Of a stretch of 64,000 nucleotides of DNA, positions 47,318 to 58,854 are shown piece after piece. This stretch comes from CAVTWH01 sp963794685 (GTDB lineage Bacteria; Actinomycetota; Actinomycetes; Mycobacteriales; Micromonosporaceae). The notes under the pieces are model-generated. The model was not told the DNA's origin and did not search any database. It was given only the letters and a program-made list of their open reading frames with translations. Positions within the stretch are counted from its first letter, which is position 1. Every line of letters begins with the position of its first letter. The stretch covers positions 620,001 through 684,000 of the forward strand of contig CAWCFK010000004.1 in NCBI GenBank assembly GCA_963794685.1, read 5' to 3'. Made by a program: the position numbers and the translations under genes.

Positions 47318-47717
47318 GCAGGGCGACCACGGCGACCTCGCCGTGCTGGACGGCCCGTTCAACACCACCCAGCTGCTGCGCATCGACGACGCGCTGCGGC
47401 TGGCCGACCAGTCCACCGGCCTGACCTTCAGCGTGTACGTCGGCGAACTCGACGAACCGATCCGCGAGCACGCCGAGAAGCTGCACACCCAGCTCGCCGA
47501 CCCGGACACCGGAGTGCTGCTGGCGATCTCGCCGAACCAGCGGGCGCTGGAGATCGTCACCGGCTACTCCGCCCGCCGGCGCGTCCCGGACCGGGCCGCG
47601 AAACTGGCCGCGCTGTCCATGTCGGCCGCCTTCAGCGGTGGCGACCTGGCCGGCGGCGTGGTCGCCGGCCTCGCCCAGCTGGCCGAGCAGGCCGGCAAGG
47701 AGAAGCGCAAGCCCTGA
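47304..47717 (+). CDS. DUF5130 family protein
   Basis: A 137-residue soluble protein, similar to the DUF5130/TPM-like proteins found in actinobacteria: LRIDDALRLADQSTGLTFSVYVGEL, then DTGVLLAISPNQRALEIVTG and a hydrophobic C-terminal helix (LAGGVVAGLAQLAEQAG). Related TPM domains sit near envelope or oxidase genes. GTG 47304 has GGAGG five bases upstream and lies within the end of the CtaJ-like gene, so the two are co-translated. Confidence 0.75.
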   Translation: MTPGEQGDHGDLAVLDGPFNTTQLLRIDDALRLADQSTGLTFSVYVGELDEPIREHAEKLHTQLADPDTGVLLAISPNQRALEIVTGYSARRRVPDRAAKLAALSMSAAFSGGDLAGGVVAGLAQLAEQAGKEKRKP

Positions 47718-47735
47718 CCGGCTGAGAATGCACAA

Positions 47736-47773
47736 AACCGTGGGGCGGCTGGAATTCCAGCCGCCCCACGGTT
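47736..47773. terminator. Perfect 17-bp bidirectional terminator stem-loop
   Basis: AACCGTGGGGCGGCTGG (47736-47752) pairs with 47757-47773 around AATT. It stands between convergent genes (DUF5130 and pepN), flanked by AAAA on the left and a short GTTG on the right, and would end both transcripts. Confidence 0.9.
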
Positions 47774-47783
47774 GTAGCTGCGG

Positions 47784-50339
<2,556 letters not shown>

Positions 50340-50553
50340 GCGGACTCCCGTTGTCTTTCTCGCTGCCCATCCGCCGCGTACCGGGTGGTAAGCGGTCTTC
50401 GGCGCAGTCTTTCATGACACCCTGGGACCTCAGGTGTGCCCCAGGTCACCATAGGGTGCACTCGCGGGTGGGACCCCCCTGAGAAAGGATCGAAGACGGC
50501 AAAGTCCCTTACCGCACGAGTCTTCCACCATCACAGTCTTGGGAGTTGGGCAA

Positions 50554-51171
50554 ATGGCCGACGTCGATATGTGGTTCGATCCGCGGTGTCCGTGGGCGTG
50601 GATGACCTCACGCTGGCTGCTTCAGGTGGAGCAGGTCCGCGATGTGGAAGTGCGGTTCCACGTGATGAGCCTGTCCGTCCTCAACGAGGGGCGTGACGAC
50701 CTGCCGGAGCAGTACCGGGCCGGGATGGTGCAGGGCTGGGAGCCGGTCCGGATCGCCATCGCCGCCGAGCAGAAGTACGGCAACGCGGTGCTGCGCAACC
50801 TCTACACCGCCTTCGGTACCCGCATCCACCTGGAGCGGCAGCCGCTCGGGCCGGACCTGTACCGGGCCGCGCTGGCCGAGGCCGAATTGGACGAGACGCT
50901 GGCGCAGGCGGCCACCGAGACGGCGTACGACGAGGCAGTCCGGGCAAGCCACCACGCGGGCATGGACGCGGTCGGGATGGACGTGGGTACCCCGGTGATC
51001 CATGCGCCCGGCCCGGACGGCGGCCAGGTGGCCTTCTTCGGCCCGGTGGTGACCCCCGCGCCGAAGGGCGAGGCGGCCGGCCGGCTCTGGGACGGCGTGC
51101 TGCTGGTCGCCGGTACCCCCGGCTTCTACGAACTCAAGCGGACCCGGGACCAGGGTCCAATTTTCGACTGA
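50554..51171 (+). CDS. Rv2466c-type DsbA-family oxidoreductase with a single active-site Cys
   Basis: A 205-residue thioredoxin-fold protein closely similar to the mycothiol-dependent reductase Rv2466c, which activates nitro-prodrugs and acts in redox defence. Shared features are WFDPRCPWAWMTSRWLL, then FHVMSLSVLNE.RDDLPEQYR, SHHAGMDAVG.DVGTP and FFGPV. The active site reads CPWA, not the CPWC of Rv2466c, so the second Cys is replaced by Ala and only a monothiol mechanism is possible. ATG 50554 follows GGGAG by eight bases. It ends PIFD, as in relatives. Confidence 0.9.
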   Translation: MADVDMWFDPRCPWAWMTSRWLLQVEQVRDVEVRFHVMSLSVLNEGRDDLPEQYRAGMVQGWEPVRIAIAAEQKYGNAVLRNLYTAFGTRIHLERQPLGPDLYRAALAEAELDETLAQAATETAYDEAVRASHHAGMDAVGMDVGTPVIHAPGPDGGQVAFFGPVVTPAPKGEAAGRLWDGVLLVAGTPGFYELKRTRDQGPIFD

Positions 51172-51181
51172 TTCGTTGCTC

Positions 51182-51220
51182 CCGGTAGTGCTGAATTCAC
51201 TATGAGATCAGCACTACCGG
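51182..51220. promoter_or_regulatory. 13-bp-arm inverted repeat between the Rv2466c homologue and a small gene
   Basis: CCGGTAGTGCTGA (51182-51194) and its exact complement (51208-51220) flank 13 bases. The right arm ends at the GGGGAGGAG ribosome binding site of the next gene. It could be an operator, a terminator for the upstream gene, or a leader hairpin controlling translation. Confidence 0.65.
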
Positions 51221-51233
51221 GGAGGAGCGAGCG

Positions 51234-51491
51234 GTGCAGGCATCGGACAACTCAGCCGAACTGGACTCCGACGGCGACCTGCCGCGCTGGGGCGGCGCGG
51301 TATCCGCCGACGAGGTGGCTCGCAACGTGGGTACCACCCGGTTCTCGGTCGCCGAAGCGCGCTGGGCGGCACTGCGGCCCGACCTGCCGACCGACATGAT
51401 CGACCTGCTGGCGCCCCCGGTCCTGGTGAGCGCGGCGGCGGCCTTCCCGTCCGGCCCGCGCCCGACCCCCGGCCGGCACCGCCGCCGCTGA
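51234..51491 (+). CDS. Hypothetical protein, 85 aa
   Basis: A small soluble protein I do not recognise. It reads SDGDLPRWGGAVSADEVARN in the first third and VAEARWAALRPDLP in the middle, with a basic Pro/Arg-rich end. It has no membrane or metal motif. GTG 51234 is well placed after GGGGAGGAGCGAG, the best evidence that it is real. An inverted repeat lies over its leader. Confidence 0.6.
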   Translation: MQASDNSAELDSDGDLPRWGGAVSADEVARNVGTTRFSVAEARWAALRPDLPTDMIDLLAPPVLVSAAAAFPSGPRPTPGRHRRR

Positions 51492-51508
51492 CCGCGCTTT
51501 CCCCTGCT

Positions 51509-51573
51509 GGGCCTTCTCTTTGGGCCTTCTCTTTGGGCCTGCGCTTTGGGCCTGCGCTTTGGGCCTGCACTTT
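51509..51573. repeat. 13-bp tandem repeat, five copies
   Basis: GGGCCTTCTCTTT twice, then GGGCCTGCGCTTT twice, then GGGCCTGCACTTT, all in register, followed by GGGAC. It lies between the small hypothetical gene and the DUF1015 promoter. This is a probable variable-number repeat. Confidence 0.9.
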
Positions 51574-51629
51574 GGGACGGTGCGGGGGTAGCAGCCGGAG
51601 CGCGACGGCCGGGTCGTAGCGTCGGCGGC

Positions 51630-52837
51630 ATGACGATCGCGCATCCCATCGCCCGCGCCTGGCTCTCCACCGGCGGTACCGGTGCCCAGAACTACGACGA
51701 GTTCGCCGACGACGCGGAGATCACCGAGATCATCGCCGCGAATCCGGCCAGCGCGCTGGCGATCGAGATGCCGCACCGCGCGCCGGAGAGCCTCGGCCGC
51801 CCGTTCCTCGACTGCCTGCCGGCCGCCGTGGCCCGGCTGGAGCAGGCCAAGACCGACGGGCACTACGCCGCCCACGACGACGTCGCGGTGCTCTACCGGA
51901 TCACCGCCCCGGACGGCGACCACCGGCTACGGCGTCTGGGCGATGGTCGACACCGACCAGATCTCCACCAGCGCCGACGAGCCGGGCCTGGTGATCCGCA
52001 ACGAGGACGTCTTCCTGGAGAAGGTCCGCGAGCGGGTGGCACTGGCCCAGGCGACCGGGCACCTGCTCTCGCCGGTGCTGCTGATGCAGACCGCGCACGG
52101 CGACGCGCTGCAGGCCGCGCTCGCCGCAGGCCGCCGACGCGGCCGGTGCGCCCGCCGTCGCGGACACCGACCCGGCCGGCCGGGTGCACGAGGTGTGGCC
52201 GCTGTCCGCCGGCGCGACCCGGGACGCCATCCTCGAACTCGCCGGCGGCGGCGAACTCGTGGTGGCCGACGGCAACCACCGCAGCCTGGCCGCACAGACC
52301 GCCGGCCTGCCCCGGTTCCTGGCCGTCATCACCACGCCCGGCTCGGTCGCCATCCAGCCCTACAACCGGCTGATCAGCGAGGTCGGTGGGGTGGATGTGG
52401 CGGCCGGGCTGCCCGGCGACCGGCGCGCCAGGTCCACGACCTCGCCGCAGCCGCTGCGCCGACCGGGCGTGGCACCGTGGTCTGCTACCAGGCGCGGCCG
52501 GGCGTACGCGGTGACCCTGCCGGTGGACCCGGCGCTGCCGGAGGTGGAGAACCTCGACCACGCGCTGGTCGAGCGGGCGCTGCTCGGGCAGGTGCTGGGG
52601 CTGGAGCCCGGCGACAAGCGGATCACCTACGTCGGCGGCGACTACCCGGCGTCCTGGCTGGTCGGCGAGGTCGACGCGGGCCGCGCCGAGCTGGCGGTGC
52701 TGATCGCGCCGGTGACCGTCACCGACTTCGTCGGGGTGAACCTGGCCCGGCAGAAGCTGCCCCGCAAGAGCACCTGGTTCACCCCGAAGGCACGGGCCGG
52801 ACTGGTGGTCGCCCAGCTGGCCGCCGAGACCAGGTGA
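51630..52837 (+). CDS. DUF1015 family protein with four apparent frameshifts
   Basis: A protein of about 402 residues, homologous over its whole length to DUF1015 proteins (putative SerK-like kinase fold, a free-serine kinase in archaea). Frame changes occur near 51922, 52128, 52428 and 52492. The pieces are EFADDAEITEIIAANPASAL; YGVWAMVDTDQIS; VVADGNHRSLAAQTAG; QVHDLAAAAAPTGRGTVV; and ITYVGGDYPASWL to the stop. Three shifts behave as one extra base and one as a missing base; net length is 3n+2, as this predicts. ATG 51630 follows TAGCGT (51617-51622) by seven bases. It is probably intact in the organism. Confidence 0.75.
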
Positions 52838-52850
52838 GAGACTGCGCCGT

Positions 52851-53315
52851 ATGCGCGTCTACCTCGGATCTGACCACGCCGGCTACGAGCTGAAGACCCA
52901 CCTGCTCAGCCAGCTCGCCGGACACGGCTACGAGCTGGTCGACATCGGGCCGCACAGCTACGACCCGGAGGACGACTACCCCGCGTACTGCTTCGCCACC
53001 GGTGCCCAGGTGGTGGCCGACCCGGGCAGCCTCGGCGTGGTGATCGGCGGCTCCGGCAACGGCGAGCAGATCGCCGCGAACAAGGTGCCCGGCGTACGGG
53101 CCGCGCTGGCCTGGAACATCGAGACCGCGCAACTGGCCCGCGAGCACAACGACGCCAACGTGGTCGCGATCGGCGCCCGCCAGCACACCCTGGACGAGGC
53201 CACCGCCCTGGTGCAGGCCTTCCTGGCGGCCACCTTCTCCGGCAACCCCCGGCACGCCCGCCGGATCGCCCAGGTCGCCGAGTACGAACTCACCCGGACC
53301 ACCCCGGCGGTCTGA
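52851..53315 (+). CDS. rpiB: Ribose-5-phosphate isomerase B
   Basis: A 154-residue enzyme of the RpiB/LacAB family that interconverts ribose-5-phosphate and ribulose-5-phosphate. It shows VYLGSDHAGYELK (residues 3-15), the anion loop VIGGSGNGEQIAANK, and RAALAWNIETAQLAREHNDANV. The catalytic base in mycobacterial-type RpiB is a Glu, here in the GNGEQ loop. It lies 13 bases after the DUF1015 gene and is probably co-transcribed. Confidence 0.94.
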   Translation: MRVYLGSDHAGYELKTHLLSQLAGHGYELVDIGPHSYDPEDDYPAYCFATGAQVVADPGSLGVVIGGSGNGEQIAANKVPGVRAALAWNIETAQLAREHNDANVVAIGARQHTLDEATALVQAFLAATFSGNPRHARRIAQVAEYELTRTTPAV

Positions 53316-53343
53316 CCGGTCAGACCCCCGGGTCAGCGCCGGG

Positions 53344-53643
53344 TCAGCGCTCCGGTGGTGGAGTCCAGCCTCGGCGGATGATCACCAGGTTGGCTTCGGC
53401 AGCTTCGAGTTCCTGGGGAGTCGGCCGGGTGGCGTCCCGGGCGCGGAGCGCGGCGCCCACGCTGACCTGGGAAGATCCGCCGCCGATCAGGCCACGTAGG
53501 CCGCGCTCGCCGGCCAGGTCGTCCTCCAGGTCGGGGGGCGGGCCGGCGGTCGTGGCCGCGAACTCGCCCGGTGCGGCCGGGCGGGGTTCGGCATCCGGTT
53601 CACGGCGGGTACGCCGACGGCGGCGCGGAATCGGTTCAACCAC
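53344..53643 (-). CDS. Hypothetical protein, 99 aa
   Basis: A small protein with a basic, Arg-rich N-terminus (RRRRRTRREPD), a Pro-rich middle, and a more ordered end: GERGLRGLIGGGSSQVSVG then RDATRPTPQELEAAEANLVI. I recall similar unnamed proteins in Micromonospora. GTG 53643 is six bases after TACCGT (53650-53655), a leaderless start. It is convergent with rpiB. Confidence 0.6.
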   Translation of the reverse strand: MVEPIPRRRRRTRREPDAEPRPAAPGEFAATTAGPPPDLEDDLAGERGLRGLIGGGSSQVSVGAALRARDATRPTPQELEAAEANLVIIRRGWTPPPER

Positions 53644-53779
53644 CCGCCCACGGTAACCCGCCGCACCCCACCCCCGACACGCCCGCCGTCCCGGGAACAA
53701 CACGCCGCCCGCCGTCCCGGGAGCGATCCGCCCGCCTTCCCGGGGAAGCGAGGGAGCGTCGCCCGGGAAGCGGGTCGGA

Positions 53780-55011
53780 TCAGAAGGTCTCGGCTACCGC
53801 GGGCTGGCAGTACCAGCCGAAGGCGGCGCTGGCGCGGGCCAGCGCGCCCGGGGTCCGTCTCGCGGACCCGGCCGGCCCCGGCCAACTGCGCCAGGCTCGC
53901 CCCACCGAGGTACACCGCGCCCAGGGCGGAGACGTCGAGCAGCAGGTCGGGCTCGGCGTCGGAGCGGGTACAGCGGGCCGAGTCGGGGTCGCCGACCAGG
54001 TGCCAGGCGCCGGCGTTGTCGGCCAGGATCGGGTCGGTGACGCCGAGCGTCACGTCCACCGGGGTCAGGTAGCGGCGGGCGGCCAGCGCGGCCGGCACGT
54101 CGGTGACCCGGACCCACAGCCCGTCGAAGAGCTTGGCGTTCAGCCGGCGCGGCTCGTTGACCATGTGCAGCAGCGGCTCGTCGGTGGCGGCCAGGCCGTA
54201 CCGGACGCTGCGGGTCAGGTCGATGTCGAGGATGAACCGGATCAGCGCGTGGTACGCGAGCGGGTTGCCCGCGGTCAACTCCCGCAGCAGCACCTGCCCC
54301 TTCGGGCTGTGGTCCCAGTCGCCCTTGACCCGCCAGATCACGTACCCGTCGACGCCCGTCGGCGCCCTCGTGCACCGTCACCTTCAGCGGGGTGGCCCCG
54401 TCCCGGGTACTCGGCACGTCCCGGAAGGTCTTGCGCCACCACGCCTCGTTGCGGCTGGAGGTCCCCGGCCGGCCCAGCCGGATCTGCTCGTACGCCTTGG
54501 CGACCAGGTCGGCGGCCTGGTCGACGGCTACCGCCCGCAGTTGACTCTCGCCGGCCGGTGCGGGCTGGTTGAGCTGTACCTCGTGGTCGATCTCCAGAGA
54601 CAGCCGGCCGGCGGCCAGCCCGTACCCGAAGCGCTGGTAGATGCGGCCCTCGCTGGCCCACAGCGCGGCGATCGGCTCGCCACGGCCGCGGAACTCGGCG
54701 AGCTGCTCGCTGATCATGCGTCGGAGCAGCCCGCGCCGCCGGTGCGTCGGGCGTACCCCGACGAGCGTGACGTGTCCGCAGGGCACGCTGCCGCCGGGCA
54801 CCGTCATGTCCCGGGTGTACGCGCCGACCTGGCCGGCGATGCTGCCGTCCGGGGCGATCGCGAAGGTGGTCCGGTCGGGCTCGAAGATGATCCGCTCGGT
54901 CTCCGCGGCCTCGTCGTCCCAGGTCTCGTGGAAGACCTCCTGGAGCAGGAGGTTGGTCTCGGCGAAGTCGTCAGCCGTGCCGGTGCGCAGCGTGTACCTG
55001 TCGTCTGTCAC
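53780..55011 (-). CDS. Eis-type GNAT N-acetyltransferase, two apparent frameshifts
   Basis: An acetyltransferase of about 410 residues of the Eis (enhanced intracellular survival) family, which acetylates amines including aminoglycosides in mycobacteria. The acetyl-CoA loop is VTLVGVRPTHRRRGLLRRMI. Frame changes near 54350 (after VTVHEGADG) and near 53855 (after RVRETDPG) both fit one extra base. The final piece ends WYCQPAVAETF, and a C-terminal Phe carboxylate is the catalytic base in this family. Length is 3n+2 as expected. GTG 55011 is preceded by TAGACA. It diverges from the kinase gene. Confidence 0.8.
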
Positions 55012-55078
55012 ACATTTGTGTCTAACTCATGTCCGCCGGGCGGCGCGAGCGATTTGCGTGGTCGTTACTCTCGACAGG

Positions 55079-56960
55079 GTGGGGGTCTCCTGGGGTTCCG
55101 GAACTGTCGACGCGTCGGCGCTGCTCGATCTGGTCTGCGGACCGGCGAGTCCGCTGGTGGAGACGTACCAGCGCTACCGGCTGGTCGCGCACCTGGGCTC
55201 GGGCGGGCAGGCCGAGGTGTTCCGGGCGGTCCGGCTGGCCGGCGGGGTGGTCTCCGCGCCGCTGACCGTCAAGGTGTTCCGGGTGGACCCGACCCGGCCG
55301 CTCGCCGAGGAGCTGCGCTCCTGGGACAAGGGCGACGCCGCGCTGATGGACCTGAACAACCGGGGGGTACCCAGCATCTGCCGGCGCGCGGACGGCTTCT
55401 ACGGGCCGCCGCCGCACCAGCCGGGCGAGCCCCCGGAGCCGGGCAACGCGGTGCCCTACCAGGTCTACGACTACCTGCACGGGGTGAACCTGCGGGAGTA
55501 CCGGCGGCAGGCCGGGTATCGGGCCGACCGGTCGGCGGCCGCACTCAACGCGGTGGCCGCGCTGCGTACCCTCGCCGGGGTACTGCGGCTGCTGCACCAC
55601 CCGGCCGAGGACGGCGCGACCCCGGTGCTGCACATGGACGTGAAGCCGTCCAACGTGATGGTGCTGGCCACCGGCGAGGTCCGCCTGATCGACTTCACCG
55701 GGGCCCGGTACCACCGGCCCGAGGAGATCACCCAGATCGCGTACACCCCGGAGACCGGCGGGCCGGAGGCGCTGGTCGGCAGCGTCGGGCCGGCCTACGA
55801 CGTGCACGGCTTCGGCGCGGTGGCGTTCTTCCTGGTCACCGGGGCACTGCCGCGGGGCCGGGAGGTGCCGCCGCCGGGTACCCATCCGTTGATCTCCGGG
55901 CGGCCGGCGCTGCGTGACCACCTGCTCGCGCCGCTGGCCGAGCGCCCCGGCGACCGGCCGAGCACGCTGGAGCTGGCCGGCTGGGCCGAGCACCTGGCCG
56001 AGCTGGTGCGCAGCGCCGGGATCACCGAGGCCGCCGTCGACTGGGCGGACGCGCCGGCCACCCCGGTCCGCGCGGTCGGCCGGGCGGCCGTGGTGTCCGG
56101 GCACCGAGACGAACGCGTTCAAGCGGATCGAGAAGCTGGAGCGGGAGCTGGTGCAGCTGCGCCGGGCACTGGCCGCCGCGCAGAGCCGGCCGCAGTCGCC
56201 GGCCGCCGGCCCGCTGCTGGCCACCGCCGACTACGCCGCGCACCCGGCGAACCGGGCACCGGGCGGCGCGGAGTCGGGGCAGCCCGGCGCCAAGTCGGTG
56301 GGGACCGCCGAGCCGGCGCTGAAGGTGATGACCCCGACCAGGCCGTACCCGCCGCCGGCCGGTGGCCCGCGCCCCGGTCAGGCCCAGCCGACCCGGGTCG
56401 AGTCGTCGGCGGGGCCGGGCGGGACCAGGGGCGCCCCGGGCGGTCGCCCGCCGGCGAGCGGCCCGACGTCCGGTGCGCCCAGCTCCGGCGCGCCCGCCCC
56501 GGGTGGATCCGGCGCGGGGCCGGTGATGCAGGTGGGCCGGGCGCCGGTCCGTCCGAAGCCGGCGCCCGACCCGACCGGGTACACCGACGCCGCGCCGGCC
56601 CGGCCGGCGGCCCGCCCGCGGGTACCGGTCGGCGCGCAGATGCAGGTCCTCAAGCGCGGCGGCGGCTGGTCCTGGTTCGGCGGGCTGTTCGTGTTCTGCT
56701 GCTGGTGCATCTGGGCGTTCGCCAACCGGGGGCACGACCTGACCGTCCCGATGATCACCTTCGGTCTGGTGCTGGCCATCGCCGCCGGTCTGTTCGCGCT
56801 GGCCCGGGTCGTCGGCCGGTACGTGATCGAGCGCTGGATGAGCCGCCCCCGGCGCACTGCGCGGCTGTCCCACCTGCTGGTGGCCGCCTACCTGGTCGCG
56901 ATCGGGGTGGCCTACCTGCGGGAGACCCCGTGGGTGCTCAATCTGGTGAACCGGACGTAG
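55079..56960 (+). CDS. Serine/threonine protein kinase with C-terminal membrane segment, frameshifted
   Basis: A kinase of about 627 residues. The N-terminal kinase domain has LGSGGQAEVF, the ATP lysine K65 in LTVKVFRVD, the catalytic loop LHMDVKPSNVMV, and DFT in place of DFG in RLIDFTGARY. After AVVSG (about 56100) one extra base shifts the frame. The rest is a short coiled segment (RIEKLERELVQLRRALAAAQ), a Pro/Gly-rich linker, and two or three TM helices with FVFCCWCIWAF. GTG 55079 lies seven bases after TACTCT (55066-55071). The 3' end overlaps the convergent LtrA gene by 23 bp. Confidence 0.78.
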
Positions 56961-58117
56961 CACCGACACCGTCGAGCCACGGGTTGAGCACCAGCACCAC
57001 CACCACGGCCACCAGGATCAACGCGGTCAGCGTCTGCGTTTCGGGTACCGCGATACCCGCGAGCACGCCGGCCGCGCCGAGGCCGGCGGTCCAGCCGACC
57101 AGCCGGCCCCGGATGCCGGGCCGCAGGTGCAGCACGCCGACTGCGAGCAGGAAGACGGCCACCGGGACGCCACCGCCGCCCCCGTGCCGGCCCGGCTCAA
57201 CTCGCCGTGCCCGGTGTCGTGGTCGACGGTCGCGCCCAGGCCCGCGCCCACCGCCGCCGCCGAGGCGAAGATGAAAAAGTGGCCGTACCCCCAGGGGAAC
57301 GCCTGCCGGTTGCCGTGCAGCAGGCGGCCGGCCGGGGTGTCGAAGTAGATCCACCACAGCGCGAAGACGATCACCAGACTGAGTAGCGCCCACCTTCACC
57401 AGGACCAGCGTGTGCGCGCCGCCGCGCAGCGCCGCCTCGACCGCGGTGGTCGCCGACAGCACGGTCTCGCCGAGCACGATGAGCAGCAGCAGGCCGTACC
57501 GTTCGGCGATGTGGTGCGGGTGCCACGGGGTCTGCGCGTGCCACTCGGCCCAGATCGGGACGGTCATCTCGGCCAACGCCATCGCCAGGAACGCGAGCGG
57601 TCGCACCGACCCCGGCACGAACACCACGCGCGGTCCAGCCGACCTGGCAGACGATGATGCCCGCCGCGTAGCGCAGCCCGACCCGCCGGCTGCCCGGGTC
57701 CTGCCGGGCCGCCCGCAGCCACAGCGCGACCAACCCGAACCGCATGATCACGTACCCGAGCCAGACCACCGTGATGTCACCGTCGAACGCCCGGGGCACC
57801 CCGGCCGCGAGTACCAGCACCCCGGCGATCTGCACGAACACCGTGAGCCGGTACGGCACGTCGTCGGTGTCGTAGGCGGAGGCGAACCAGGTGAAGTTCA
57901 TCCACGCCCACCAGATCGCGAAGAACACCATCAGGTACCCGACCAGCCCGTGCCCGACCTCGCCGGCCAGCAGGGCGTGGTGCAGCCGATCCGAGCCCTG
58001 TGCCACGGCGACCACGAAGCACAGGTCGAAGAGGAGTTCCAGCGGGGTCGCCGGGCGGTGGCCGTGCCGGGTTCGCGGCCGCATCGGGCGTACCAGCCGA
58101 TGCTCGCCCAAGGTCAT
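56938..58117 (-). CDS. Low temperature requirement A (LtrA) family membrane protein, three apparent frameshifts
   Basis: A polytopic membrane protein of about 393 residues. The family start PLELLFDLCFVVAVAQGSDRL is followed by WMNFTWFASAYDTDDVPYRL. Breaks occur near 57637 and 57397 (one extra base each) and near 57170 (one base missing in a G-run). Across them the helices continue with GLLLLIVLGETVLS, IVFALWWIYFDTPAGR and VFLLAVGVLHL. Net length is 3n+1 as predicted. The function is unknown beyond cold-related phenotypes in Listeria. ATG 58117 is divergent from the next gene. Confidence 0.78.
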
Positions 58118-58233
58118 GCCTCATTGTGCCGGGCGGGCCGGGTCGCGGCCGGCGAACCGGGCGGGAAGCCTCGGAACCCGGCTACCTGGGAATTGCGTTG
58201 TGGCGATCGCCCGGTCGGGCATTGAATCGACCG

Positions 58234-58833
58234 ATGCGCATGGTCTTCACCAGAATCGCCGGGGGCGAGTGCGTCGCCACCATCTACCGGCGCGACGGTG
58301 TCGTCGTGCAACTGCCCTCGTACTCCCGCAAGCACCGGGTTCCGCATGACCTGGCACACGCCGTGGTCGAGCGGGAACTCGGCATCGCGGGCGGGATCTT
58401 CGGCACCCTCGCGGCCGGCGGCCTGTTCGCCAACGCCCGGGTGATCGCCGGCCGGCCCCGCCCCGACGCGGCCCGCCGCAGCGACCGGGTACTCCGCGCG
58501 AACGGCCCGGAGATCGGCGTGTCCGAACTGGTCAGTGGGGTGCTGCAGGATGTTGTCGAACACGGCCGCACCGGCGACGCGGCCGCCCGGGTCCGGCAGG
58601 CCTGGTCGGTGGTTCCCGATCTCCCGCCGTACCCGGACGGCCGGGTCCGCGCCGCCGCCGCCGTCCTCGACGACCTGGGCCGGCAGTGGCAGACGGTGGC
58701 TCCGGGCGGCACCCTGGAGTTCTTCTGGCCCGACCGGCTCGTCCGCGAGGTACCCCGTCCGGACGCCAAGCCCCGCCCCGACGCCGAGCCCCACCGTGAC
58801 CCCACCCGCCGCGCCCGCGCCGCCACCCGCTAG
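58234..58833 (+). CDS. Hypothetical protein, 199 aa
   Basis: A soluble protein that I do not recognise. It begins MRMVFTRIAGGECVATIYRR and contains VPHDLAHAVVERELGIAGGIFGTLAAGG, where the HDLAH...E pattern hints at a metal site but is not a known protease motif. The C-terminus is a Pro/Arg/Asp-rich tail. A second ATG at 58240 is possible. It converges on the multicopper oxidase with 21 bases between. Confidence 0.65.
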   Translation: MRMVFTRIAGGECVATIYRRDGVVVQLPSYSRKHRVPHDLAHAVVERELGIAGGIFGTLAAGGLFANARVIAGRPRPDAARRSDRVLRANGPEIGVSELVSGVLQDVVEHGRTGDAAARVRQAWSVVPDLPPYPDGRVRAAAAVLDDLGRQWQTVAPGGTLEFFWPDRLVREVPRPDAKPRPDAEPHRDPTRRARAATR

Positions 58834-58854
58834 CGCCGTCGGCCGGTCCGGCTC

